Source: Trichodelitschia bisporula (lineage: Eukaryota > Ascomycota > Dothideomycetes > Phaeotrichales > Phaeotrichaceae). From it: a DNA stretch of 64,000 bases. Below are positions 1 through 9,481 of the stretch, one piece after another. The stretch's first letter is position 1. Every line of letters starts with the position of its first letter. The stretch lies in assembly GCA_010356995.1 (NCBI GenBank), contig ML996687.1, positions 1,459,148-1,523,147 of the forward strand, read 5' to 3'. The translations under genes and the position numbers were made by a program. The notes beneath the pieces are model-generated. The model worked only from the letters and a program-made list of their open reading frames with translations. It had not been told where the DNA came from and did no database searches.

Positions 1-1999
1 AATTCGCGGCTCTGCAGTATCTCGCCCAGCCTCTTCTTGCGCTTGTCCTCGCCGGACACAAACTCGACCCGCTGCTCCACCGTCTCCACCGCCTCGCCGA
101 CATTGCCAATGGTGACTATCGCCGGGCGGCGGAGGTACTTCCGCGCGATGCGCTCAACGGCGGACGGCATGGTGGCCGTGTACATCATAGTCTGGCGATA
201 ACGATCCTTCCCGCCAAGATGGCGCATCATAGCCGCCGCATTCTCCGCGTCCTCGGAGTCCGGCTTCTCGTTCTGCACCGGCAGCGCATCGAGGATTTTA
301 TTCACCTGCTCTTCGAAACCCATGTCGATCATCCGGTCCGCCTCGTCCATAATCACGTAGCAGCACTGTCCGAGGACAAGCACACGCCGCTCGATACAAT
401 CTACGAGACGCCCGGGCGTCGCGATGACGATTTCGGCCCCGTCGCGCATTTGGTAGGATTGTTCTTCGATGCTGTGCCCGCCGACGATGGACACGCAGGT
501 AAAGCCCAGCGGGGTCGCGAAGCGCTTGGCCTCGGCCTCGATCTGCTGCGCCAGTTCGCGGGTCGGGGCCAGGATAATAGCGTACGGGCCGTCGTTCTTC
601 GTGAACTCGTTAAGCGGGTCAAGGTCCTGAATATAAACCAGCAACGGGAGCAAAAACGCCGCCGTTTTACCCGACCCAGTGACTGCAATACCAATAAGAT
701 CCCGGCTTTGCAGCGCGATCGGGATGGCCGCACGCTGAATTGGCGTCGGCTCGTTGTATCCGACCGAGTAGACGATGTCGAGCAAGCGCTTGGGGAGTTT
801 GGATTCCTGCCACGAGCGCATGGGATTTGGGATCGAGCCGCCCTTGGTGCTGATGTTGAAGTCCTCCTTGAAAATGCGCCAGTCGCGCTCGAGCATGTTC
901 TCCAGCGGCTTAACGCTCCAGTGCTGGTCGAGCTGGGTGCGCCGACTCGTCGCCTTGCGCGCGCGCTCCATCTCCAGCATTTCGCGCGCACGGCTCGAGC
1001 CAGCCTCGTGATCGCGCTCCTCCAGCGCCTTGGCGTACTCAATCGCCCTATCCTCACTCTCGCCAAACCCGCCCAGTTTCCCGCGGCCGAAGAACCCCGC
1101 CTCGACGCGGGCTTTGTAGATCGGATTGTAATCCACACTCGTGTCCTCCTCTACATTCCACTCGAAATTGAACTTCTTCTCCGTGGTTCGTCGCCGCTTT
1201 TTCTTCGCTGAAAAGGTGCTCACGGTCTGGTCGGCCCCCATGTATCGCTGGCGGATCAGCGTCGCCTCCGTGTCCTCTGCCCCACGCTTCGCCCCCTGCG
1301 TGATGTTTGGACCTGTAATCGCGACGGCTTTAGGTGGTGGAGGCGGCATCATGTCGTACCCGCGGTTGTGCTGTTCCCGCTGTCCGCGCATCGACGACGG
1401 CCCAGTGGGCACGTCGCGGTCGCGCTGGCTGCGCGGACCTGTCGGTATATCGCGCCTCGACGAACCTCGCTCATCTGGGTACCGCGTGTGGACATTCCTG
1501 ATCGTGCCATTGGGGAGCACGCCGTTGGACTGCGGCGGGGGCGGGGGGGCAGAGGCGGTGGCTGTAGCGGTGGCACGTTTCTGGGCCTCGACTTCCTTTG
1601 CGCGTTTCTCAAGTGCAAGTCTTTCTCGCTCCGCTTTGGAGAGGAATTTAGGCTGTTATGTGTCAGTACGGGGATCGGGACTAGAGGCGTGAACGGGACG
1701 TTGAGAACGGCGGGTGGGCATACCTTTTTCGCGGCTTCGTCGGCCTCGCGCTTCTTCTTTAGCAGATCTTCGATGCTGAGGGGTGTCTTCTTTGGCGCTG
1801 TGTTCCAGCCTCGTTTCTTAGGTGGTGCGGGAGCATCGTCTGGCGGAGGAGGGGGGGCGTCTGATGATGGGGGGGGTGCGGGTGGGAGGTCTGAGGGCGG
1901 CGGAGGAGGGAGTGGGTCTGAAGGCGGAGGAGGGAGGGCATCTGGCGGGGGAGGAGGGGGGGTCGAGCCGTTTAGGCCGTTGCTGTGATGGCCGTTCAT
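1..1999 (-). CDS. PRP28: Pre-mRNA-splicing DEAD-box helicase Prp28, 3' end outside window
   Basis: ATP-dependent RNA helicase of the U5 snRNP, which in yeast swaps U1 for U6 at the 5' splice site. Exon 1 is 1999-1724, intron 1653-1723 (71 bp, GTATGC...ACTGAC...CAG), and exon 2 runs from 1652 off the left edge. The N-terminus is a proline-rich disordered stretch, followed by the Prp28-type block PKFLSKAERERLALEKRAKE right after the splice junction. In the exon-2 frame I read the helicase motifs AVTGSGKT (motif I, with V where most DEAD proteins have Q), PTRELA, TPGR, DEAD and TAT (motif III, usually SAT), then the start of the second RecA-like domain. The last motifs lie outside. The splice restores a single frame through the whole visible gene. 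The downstream neighbour in transcription is not visible; upstream is MRPL25 on the same strand. Identity is firm. Confidence 0.96.
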
Positions 2000-2446
2000 G
2001 GTGACAGGCTGTGGATGGCGATGTTCGGAGTTGGTGGTTGCGGAAGTTCACCGCGCGAGAGCCGCGCAGAAGGCCAAGACTAGCGACAGGCGCGCCCAAT
2101 CACGGGACTTTGGGGGGCAAGCATTTGATCGCTCGATATATGTGCGACTGAAACGCAATTTTGTGGCAAGGACGATGGTTAGCACTCAGAGACTTGAGAG
2201 GAACTGATCTTGATCGATTGTTCAGCACATGGGCTTCTGTCTTTTGTACAATGCCTTTTACATGCCCTTCATCCTCACCGATTCGTCCTTTTCGACTCGT
2301 CCTCGTCCTCATCCTCACCGATCCACCATCTAAACAGGCCAGACACTCTTCAGAGGTCCCATAATAACGCCAGAAATGCCCTCCCATGCAATAAGCCAAA
2401 GCCTCCATCCCTACGCAGGCCGCACACGCCGTCTTGTCCCCAGTGT
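2000..2446. other. Intergenic, MRPL25 3' end / PRP28 promoter
   Basis: About 450 bp between the MRPL25 stop and the PRP28 start, both on the minus strand. It must hold the MRPL25 3' UTR and the PRP28 promoter. An unspliced reading of MRPL25 stays open into this stretch, but the spliced model ends at 2447 with the expected family C-terminus. I see no gene. Confidence 0.6.
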
Positions 2447-3029
2447 TTACTTCGGCCACTTCTTCCAACCACGCCCATGCCCTCTCTGCCCACACGTTAG
2501 CCTCATTCCCTCCCCTCCCTAATGTCAGCAAACATACCTGCTCCCACTGCTCGACCATCTTCTCCATGCCCAGCATAGCCTGCCTCCTCTTCTCCAACCT
2601 CCCTTTCAGCGTCCTCTCCCATGCCTTTCCCTTGACCCTCTGCCCCACGCCAGTCCCCCGCACCTTAAGCCCCTCCTCCTTAACCGCATCTCTCACAAAA
2701 GACTGCTTCTTGCTGAACGGGAGCAACTCCTCAACCCCATGACCGCGCGCCAACTTGCACAGCTCTGCCTGCCGACGCAGGGACACCATCGGCGGGCGCC
2801 ACTTCCCCGTAACCGGGTTCCGCCACGGCAAGAAGGGATTATAAGTCGGATTCGTCAGCGGCGACGCCGCGAGGAACGGGTTGTTGGCGTGCGGGCTCTC
2901 AGGTGCATTGCTCGCCGCGGTCGTGGGCCTCGGCGTATTCGGCGGGAACTGCTTGAAGAAGGAGAGGAGCTGCTTGGGCAGCTTTTTCGCGAGCTGGATG
3001 TACTTTTGTGCTTCGGCGGGCGCGGCCAT
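2447..3029 (-). CDS. MRPL25: Mitochondrial large-subunit ribosomal protein mL59 (MRPL25)
   Basis: Structural protein of the mitochondrial 54S ribosomal subunit. Exon 1 is 3029-2538, intron 2486-2537 (52 bp, GTATGT...GCTAACG...CAG), exon 2 2485-2447; product 176 residues. The N-terminus carries the family signature YIQLAKKLPKQLLSFFKQFP (about residues 10-29), and a motif NPFLPWRNPVTGKWRPP lies in the middle third. Splicing gives the basic family ending RGHGRGWKKWPK, whereas the unspliced frame would run to 309 residues with an unlikely tail, which supports the intron. It is divergent from PUP3 with only 197 bp between the two starts. Confidence 0.93.
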
Positions 3030-3226
3030 GGTGTCAGTGGTGTGGTTGGCTGGTGGGGAGCTGTGGAAGAAGTTGTCGCGCGGATATCAAAATGGATTGG
3101 CCTTGGCGGTGCGGGTGGTCCAAGCTTCATCCCCAGGCAGCCCGGACACGCAGCTCGGTGCTGGGGCGGCGACGAGAGCACAACACACCGCGAAGCATCC
3201 CTCTACATCGCCGTCCATACTGCATC
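3030..3226. promoter_or_regulatory. Short divergent promoter, MRPL25 / PUP3
   Basis: 197 bp separate the start codons of MRPL25 (minus) and PUP3 (plus). Both genes must be driven from here, so a shared bidirectional promoter is likely. I see no TATA box and no obvious yeast-type proteasome element (GGTGGCAAA). Inference from layout only. Confidence 0.55.
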
Positions 3227-3990
3227 ATGGTAAGTTAATGTCCTGTATAGCTCTGGGCTTGAGTTTCTAGCTCAGAGCTCGTTGCACTCGCTCCTCCTAC
3301 CCCGGGCATCAAAGCTAACCTCACACCTCCCAGTCCCTCTTCTCTATCAACGGCGGCGCCTGCGTCGCCATGGTCGGCAAAGACTGCGTCGCAATCGCCT
3401 GTGACCTGCGCCTCGGTCTCCAAGCCCTGACCGTCGCCAACAACAACCCCAAGATCTTCCCCTACGGTGACGTGTACCTAGGCATGACCGGTCTCGCAAC
3501 AGACGTCAGCACCGTCAGCGACCTGTTCCGGTACAAAGTGAACATGTACCGGCTGCGTGAGGAGCGGTCCATCAGCCCCGAGACCTTTGCGAACCTAGTC
3601 AGCTCGACGCTGTACGAGCGGCGCTTTGGCCCGTTCTTTGTTTCCCCGGTCGTGGCGGGGATTAACCATACTACCGGCAAGCCGTTTATTTGCGGGTTTG
3701 ATAGTATTGGGTGTATCGATTTTGCGAAGGATTTTATTGTTAGTGGGACGGCGAGTGATCAGTTGTATGGCATGTGCGAGGGCCTGTGGGAGCCGGATCT
3801 GGTACGTTGATTCCTGGTATTTGGTGGACGAGGCTAACGACGACAGGGTCCCGAGGAGCTCTTCGAAACCGTCTCGCAAGCACTGCTCAACGCCGTGGAC
3901 CGCGACGCGCTGTCCGGCTGGGGAGCGCACGTGTACATCATCGAGAAGGGCAAGGTGACAAAGCGGCTACTCAAGGGGCGGCAGGACTAG
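3227..3990 (+). CDS. PUP3: 20S proteasome subunit beta-3 (Pup3)
   Basis: Non-catalytic beta subunit of the 20S core particle. Exon 1 is the bare ATG (3227-3229), intron 1 3230-3333 (104 bp, GTAAGT...GCTAACC...CAG), exon 2 3334-3801, intron 2 3802-3846 (45 bp, GTACGT...CTAACG...CAG), exon 3 3847-3990; 204 residues, the usual length (yeast 205). The protein opens [19 protein letters not shown], lacking the propeptide-Gly-Thr cleavage site of active beta subunits, as expected for beta-3. Further family blocks are [46 protein letters not shown] and [13 protein letters not shown]10 lies 2.5 kb downstream on the same strand. Also possible: other beta subunits, but the whole length fits beta-3 best. 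Confidence 0.96.
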
Positions 3991-4295
3991 AACCATGTCC
4001 GAGTTCTACGAGGATTGGCGGGCGTTTACGAGGCGATATGTTTAGAGAAATGCATGCGGGAGCGCTTCACAGATAACTTCTAACTCGGGAAGGGGAAGTG
4101 CCGTCTGTTACTTACTGGGTATTATCATCGCAGCCCCGCGCCATGCTGCCGCCGAATCCGCTATGCTACTAACTCGCAGAACTACCGCTCTAACTCAAGA
4201 GTTGAACTGAGTGGAAATGCATCTCCGCCACGCCATATGCTCCGCTAACAGCCGCGCAACATCTAACTAACTTGCATGCAGTCAAGAAAAGCTAT
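3991..4295. other. Convergent 3' intergenic
   Basis: 305 bp between two converging genes (PUP3 and the unknown gene at 4296-5051). It must hold both 3' UTRs. I see no further feature. Confidence 0.5.
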
Positions 4296-5051
4296 CTACA
4301 TAACCATCTCCTCATCCAACCCATTCACACACCCAAGCTTCGCCTCCGGCCACGCCCGCATAGCATCGTAACCCCCCAACCTACTCTCCCCACTCCACAA
4401 CCCAGTATTATACACCGGGTCCGTCCGCTGACTAGTCTCATACTCCTTCCGCGCGAGCATCTCATACCCACTCATCATATACGGCTCCGCAGCGCTCTTC
4501 TCCGGCGCCGTCGCTGGCCGCTCCACCTCCCCCGCACCCGCCAGTCCTCCCCCACCGCTGCCAAACTCCCTCGCAGCCATCAACCGCTCATACCTCACCC
4601 GCGCCAATCCCTCCTCCCTCGCAAGCGTACTCTCCCGCCACCCCTCCGCCTCCTTGGCTAGATCATATCCACCGGCGGAAGGCGGGCTAATGCGCCATAG
4701 CTCCAGCAGCCGCAGGCGCTGCGGGCTGTCTGCGTTGCGGAAGAGGGCGATTTGGGCTGGGTAGAGTGCCATCGGGTTTATGCTGTTTTGCGTAAGCAGG
4801 GCTGCGAGCTCGGCGTCGGACATGACGGTAGGTTCGGGGGTGGGTGCGGGTTGCGGGACGAAGCGGATGGGTACCATGTGTCGCGTGGGCGTGTAGTGCG
4901 TTGAGGCGTAGTAGGTGGGTGTGGGAGCGGGGATAGGGTCAGGCAGGGAGGTAGTGAGGGCGGGAGCGACGTCTGGCGGCGGGGTAGGCGATGCGAAGGT
5001 GAGCGAGCGCGCGAAGAGCCCCGCTAGCTCGTCGTGTTGCTGCGCGGACAT
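4296..5051 (-). CDS. Conserved fungal protein of unknown function, 251 aa
   Basis: Single-exon reading frame of 251 residues; the ATG at 5051 is used. Residues 1-75 are rich in Pro, Ala and Thr and look disordered. Residues about 76-125 form the most ordered part, with the block QNSINPMALYPAQIALFRNA followed by RLRLLELWRISPP. A second ordered part near the end has the segment EPYMMSGYEMLARKEYE and a tail running to GLDEEMVM. I see no signal peptide, membrane span or catalytic motif. The LRLLELWRISPP-type block is one I associate with small uncharacterised Pezizomycotina proteins, from memory only. Its start is divergent from PRE10 across 1.46 kb. Probably real; function not known. Confidence 0.75.
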   Translation of the reverse strand: MSAQQHDELAGLFARSLTFASPTPPPDVAPALTTSLPDPIPAPTPTYYASTHYTPTRHMVPIRFVPQPAPTPEPTVMSDAELAALLTQNSINPMALYPAQIALFRNADSPQRLRLLELWRISPPSAGGYDLAKEAEGWRESTLAREEGLARVRYERLMAAREFGSGGGGLAGAGEVERPATAPEKSAAEPYMMSGYEMLARKEYETSQRTDPVYNTGLWSGESRLGGYDAMRAWPEAKLGCVNGLDEEMVM

Positions 5052-6510
5052 GGAGGATTCGGGGGACTTGGTGGTTATGCCGGTGGAGGCGGCACCGCAC
5101 TATGACGTATTGGTCAGCCTCGGGAACTCTGGGTTAGGGTTTCTAGGGCATCGGTACAACGTACATGGCTGCAGTAGTGGGTTTGGGAGAAGGCGGCGGC
5201 GGAGAAGGGGATGGGGGTTGATTCCGAGCAGGTCGTGCAGTGGGTTTGGAGGGTTGGGTGCATTGTTTATGTGGTTTGGGGTGGTGCTGGGGGGTGGAGG
5301 GAGGTTTTATGACGGTGTTACGGGATAGGTTGGGGGTGGGGTTTAACGAGGAGGGGGAGAGAATGGACCGGACCGGATGGGGTGGAAAGAAGAGACAAAG
5401 AGTTTATTCGGGTCGAGAATGGTCTGGTAGTTCGCGGGGGGGGCGTTGTGCTTTACGAGTCTTTATGGGAGGCTTTTCCTTTGGTTCTCTTCGTTCCGGT
5501 TCCCTTTGTGTGGGAAGGGGGAGATGATATGATGGAGGGGTGGGAATGATGCAGGTCCGACCAGCAACAGGCGTCCAAACAAAAAAGCAGTCAAGTGACG
5601 GTCGTGGCGTCGGAGGGATAGTAGATTTTAAGAGACCAGTCCAGTCACATCCTCTTTATCCTTCGGACAAGGCAGCAGAGCACTCAAATCATAACAAGAG
5701 CGGCGAAAAAAAAAATTGATGGATGATGAGCTGTCCTTCCTCTCTTTACCCCGCTATAATTCTCTTTTCTCGTCCCCGTTGGGCGCCACTGCACCAACTG
5801 CCAGCAAAGTGAAACCCCAGAATATGCGCCGGGCGCTAGTCTTCGACCAGCGGGACGTCACAGGCCAATTACGTGGCCGTAGACTGATGACTTGTCCACC
5901 GCTGGCGCGGGGTCCGTCACATCTGTGCTCTGTGACAGGTGGGTAGGAGAGAAGCAGTGTGGAGAGTGATGGGGGTGGGGGCAGTGGAATGAGGGGCGCA
6001 TGATCATGTTGTGCAGAGTGTTGAGGACGCGAGAGATGTGCTTTTGATTTGCCAGTGGTGTTTTTTGCGCGGTTTTTCCACCGGAGAGCTATCATCTTTT
6101 TCTGGGGGGACGTTATCGTGCTGTGTTCTTCATTCACTTTCGCATGGTTGCCGAGTTTGGCCAACTGTTTCATGCACGATAAGTGGCGCAGTCGCCGACA
6201 CTCGGAAACTCGACCGCTGCCAATCGGCGGGTGAGGGCGGGGCGGAGCGGATAGGCTTACATAAGTTGAAGAGGGTGGAGCGGAATATCCCGTCCCTCCG
6301 CTCCGCTCACCAGCCACATGAGGCGCGGTAAGCTAAACCCCATCAGGCTCGACCTGGGGAGGTGAGGCAGCTCGGACGCGTTTACAAGCTGGTTACCTAC
6401 AGCTCTCGCCAACCTCACCCAAGCTCCATCACCACAACCGCGCAATTTCTCATCGTCCCACGCTCCCAACTCCCTCATCGTCCTAATACCGATCTCCCAC
6501 ACCCGCAATC
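5052..6510. other. Long divergent intergenic region, unknown gene / PRE10
   Basis: 1.46 kb between the starts of the unknown gene (minus) and PRE10 (plus). It is G-rich on the plus strand from about 5160 to 5530, with an A-run at 5706-5715. Short open frames here lack conserved-looking sequence and I reject them. Probable promoters and leaders. Confidence 0.5.
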
Positions 6511-7555
6511 ATGGTAACCCCTCCTCCTTCCCCCCCCCTCTTACCGCACACCGCTAACCCCACCAGACCTCCATAGGCACAGGCTACGACCTCTCCAACT
6601 CCGTTTTCTCCCCCGACGGCCGCAACTTCCAAGTCGAATACGCCGTCAAGGCAGTCGAGAACGGCGGGACCGCCATCGGCATCCGCTGCAAGGACGGCGT
6701 CGTGCTAGCGCTCGAGAAGCTGGTGGCCAGCAAGCTGGTGAAGCCGGGCGCGAATAAGCGGATAGCGACCGTGGACCGGAACATGGGCGTTGTGCGTGGC
6801 CGCTTCCCCCCCTCCCATCACCCACACCGTCAGCAGTAACTGATTCTCCCCCTAGGTGTCCGCCGGCCTCCTCCCCGACGGCCGCCACTTCGTCGCCCGC
6901 GCCCGCGACGAAGCCGCCTCCTGGCGCCGGCTGTACAAGGCCCCGATCCCGACCGCCGCGCTCGCCGACCGCATGGGCAGCTACGTGCAAGCGCACACGC
7001 TGTACAGCAGCGTGCGGCCCTTCGGCGTGACTGCCATTCTGGCCGGGTGGGATAGCGAAGCCGAAGTCCCGGTCGACGGGCAGGTGGGCTATGGGCCGGC
7101 AAGCGGCGCGGGGGGCAAGAAGGAGGGTGCGACGCATGGTGGGCCGTTTCTCTACATGATTGAGCCGAGTGGGATGTACTGGGTGAGTAATGGGATGTGA
7201 TGCGGAGAGGGGCAGGGCTAATGATGAGTAGGGTTACTATGGTGCTGCGACGGGGAAGGGGAGGCAGGCTGCTAAGTCGGAGCTTGAGAAGCTGAATCTC
7301 GCGGCGGGGAATTTGACGTTGGAGCAGGGCGTCAAGGAGGCGGCGCGGATTATCTACGTTGCGCATGAGGACAGCAAGGATAAGGAGTTTGAGCTGGAGA
7401 TGACGTGGGTTAGCTCGCTCAAAGGGCCGACCAAGGGCCGGCACGAGGAGGTACCGCGCGAGGTGCGTGAGGAGGCTGAGAAGTGGGCTAAGAAGTCGTT
7501 GGAGAGTAACGGGGAGGAGGATGAGGAGGATGAGGAGGATAAGATGGAGGAGTAG
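6511..7555 (+). CDS. PRE10: 20S proteasome subunit alpha-7 (Pre10; human PSMA3 type)
   Basis: Outer-ring alpha subunit of the 20S proteasome. Exon 1 is the bare ATG (6511-6513), intron 1 6514-6566 (53 bp, GTAACC...GCTAACC...CAG), exon 2 6567-6791, intron 2 6792-6855 (64 bp, GTGCGT...TAG), exon 3 6856-7182, intron 3 7183-7231 (49 bp, GTGAGT...GCTAATG...TAG), exon 4 7232-7555; 292 residues. The N-terminus [19 protein letters not shown] is the alpha signature of this subunit type, followed by [18 protein letters not shown]. Exon 3 starts [11 protein letters not shown]. The C-terminal ~20 residues are strongly acidic (Glu/Asp), typical for this subunit. It shares the ATG-only first exon with PUP3. 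Confidence 0.96.
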
Positions 7556-7865
7556 ATGCGGAGGTTGGTGGGTGTTAGATGGGCATCGGTCTCTGGCGTG
7601 TGGGCTGTGTGTGCTTTGAGGCATCGTAGCTGCTAGATTCAATGGTAGTGTCGATGTTCGAGCGTTGTTGCTGCACCCGAAGTCGGGGTAGCTAGTTTTA
7701 GACGACCAATGACGTCTTGATCGGCGGGTCGACCTCGGCCTCACCTAAGGACAAAGGACGGATATCGCCATTCCTCCAAACTCTACTGCATTTATATCCC
7801 CTTCACCTGGCGCATCTATAGCTGTACATCCTATTCCTATAGACATAGACCTTACATCCCCAACC
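7556..7865. other. Intergenic, PRE10 3' / histidine phosphatase promoter
   Basis: 310 bp between two plus-strand genes; holds the PRE10 3' UTR and the promoter of the next gene. No further feature seen. Confidence 0.45.
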
Positions 7866-8646
7866 ATGCCTCCACACACCATAATCCTAATCCGCCACGC
7901 CCAAGCCGAACACAACATCTCCCAAAACTACACCCTCCCCGACCCACCCCTCTCCCCTCTCGGCCTCCGCCAACTCCCCCACCTAACCCACGCCCTCCGC
8001 ACCTCCCCCCTCGCTGCGCAGATCACCACCCTCCTCACCTCCCCCGCAACCCGCACCCTCCAAACAACACAAGCCGTCCTCGCCGCCCTGCCCACGCCCC
8101 ACGCCGTAACCCTCGAGCTTCGGCCAGAATGGCAAGGTACGTAGCACCTTTCCCCCCCCCCCTATTCCTTCCTTCACCAACGAGAAAGAAAACAGCGCCA
8201 TGCCCTGCGACACGCCCTCCCTCGCCAGCGTGCTACGCCCGCGCTTTCCTAGCCTAGCATCTCCGCCCTGGGAGACCGATCCCTGGGCTCCGCTGATGGC
8301 GGCGGGGGAGTATACGTCTAAGACGGGACCGTGGGCGCCGGATGCAGCTGCGCTAAGGGAGCGCGCGCGGCTGGTTCTAGGGGATTTGGGCTCGAGGGAG
8401 GGGACGGTGGGCGTTGTGGCGCATCAGGGGTTTTTGCAGGTTGTGACGGGTGAGGGTGGCGGTGGGGAGGGGGTTAGGTGGGAGAATGGGGAGGGGAAGG
8501 CTTTTGGGCTTGAGGTGGGGAGTGAGAGTGACGGGAGCGTTAGGCTCGTGCCGAAAGAGGGCGGGTGGGTATTGCCGGATGCTGAGGAGGGCGGGAATCA
8601 GCCTGCTGAGAGGGAGGCGGAAGCGGCTGTGGAGGAGGTTTCGTAA
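7866..8646 (+). CDS. Histidine phosphatase family protein (phosphoglycerate mutase-like)
   Basis: Exon 1 7866-8136, intron 8137-8188 (52 bp, GTACGT...AAAG), exon 2 8189-8646; 242 residues. The catalytic RHG-type motif is LIRHAQAEHN (Arg10, His11; Ala replaces the usual Gly), and the second catalytic His is His169 in VVAHQGF. I chose the acceptor AAAG rather than the nearby CAG because only it joins the frames, giving the family block ENSAMPCDT at the junction (residues 91-99). Fungal members of this group are small cytosolic phosphatases of mostly unknown substrate, so I do not assign one. The C-terminus is Glu/Gly-rich and looks disordered. The gene ends just before the Reb1-like array at 8995. 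Confidence 0.88.
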
Positions 8647-8994
8647 GGGGGATGATGTGATGGGAGCAACGGCTCAATACGCGCTGCAGGGCAGCTGTAA
8701 ACCTGAAGATTGAAGTGAAGACAAAGAGGGAAAAAGAGTCTCTGACTCTCGACACTTAGATACACGATGCCAAGTATCCCCCTTTGCTCCTTCCTTCTAT
8801 CATGCGCTCATTACATCATGTCTCTTAGTATGCTCCTTCCTGACAGCAGTGCTCCTTCCATATCTACATCAGCCGATGATTACGCTGACTCTTCATATAT
8901 ACCTCTCGCTATCGGTCATGAAAGGCCGGCTTCCCCATCCATTTGCGGCGGCGTCAGCAAGGAATGAGTTCAGACCGCGTAATACTGAAATTTT
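8647..8994. other. 3' flank with three GCTCCTTCC motifs
   Basis: No gene seen. The 9-mer GCTCCTTCC occurs three times between about 8787 and 8860, in the same orientation, just before the periodic array. The same motif recurs next to the second array (near 25205 on plus and near 25670 on minus) and near 12468. Confidence 0.5.
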
Positions 8995-9340
8995 ATGTAT
9001 CCGGCTTCGGGTGTGCTTGGTAACACGACCTTCGAAGTTCTCGGTTACCCGGCTCCATTTACTTGGCTTACCCGGCTCTCCAGACACTCGGTTACCCGGC
9101 TCCGTCCATGCCCGCTTACCCGGCCATATATGACTCGGTTACCCGGCTCTTCAACACGTCCAGTTACCCGACTCCATGTGCTCGCTTACCTGGCTTTACA
9201 AGTCCTCAGTTACCCGGCCGCGTATACACTCAGTTACCCAGCTCTCCCTCGCATTCCGTTCGCCGGCGCGTCTAGCTGCCTCCGACAACCCAAGTTCCCA
9301 CAGTGCTCAGAAAACCAGCTTCCAGATACATTCATCCCCA
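8995..9340 (+). repeat. Periodic TTACCCG array A, ~24-bp spacing
   Basis: Exact TTACCCG cores start at 9045, 9068, 9092, 9116, 9139, 9164 and 9210, with near matches at 9186 (TTACCTG) and 9234 (TTACCCA), all on the plus strand. Steps are 22-25 bp. The shared part is about 13 bp, roughly RGTTACCCGGCTC, while the 10-12 bp between cores differs in nearly every unit. Weaker units keep the spacing outward to about 8995 and 9340. TTACCCG is the consensus of budding-yeast Reb1 (known from the literature). The array lies between two convergent genes. Unit lengths are not multiples of three, so it is unlikely to be coding. Confidence 0.85.
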
Positions 9341-9481
9341 CCAGTATCAACGCGAGCACTAGCCTTCGTAGTAGTTCTTCACTGCCGCTTTGCTAGAAAT
9401 ACATTGGTGAATCTCTAAACACTATTACATATCCCGTACCCAAACGCCACGCAATGATACCCGACTCTAGCGACCAACCCC
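9341..9481. other. Convergent 3' flank
   Basis: Short stretch between the array and the stop codon of the minus-strand surface protein gene. No feature seen. Confidence 0.4.

Noticed and set aside
8995-9340. CRISPR-like array (short repeats with unique spacers)
   Set aside because: Repeats are ~13 bp and spacers ~11 bp, repeats are imperfect, the genome is fungal and no cas-like gene is near.
8995-9418. Frames with SVTRLP / LGYPAP repeats over array A
   Set aside because: Unit lengths of 22-26 bp break any single frame, and the pattern is simply the DNA core read in three phases.
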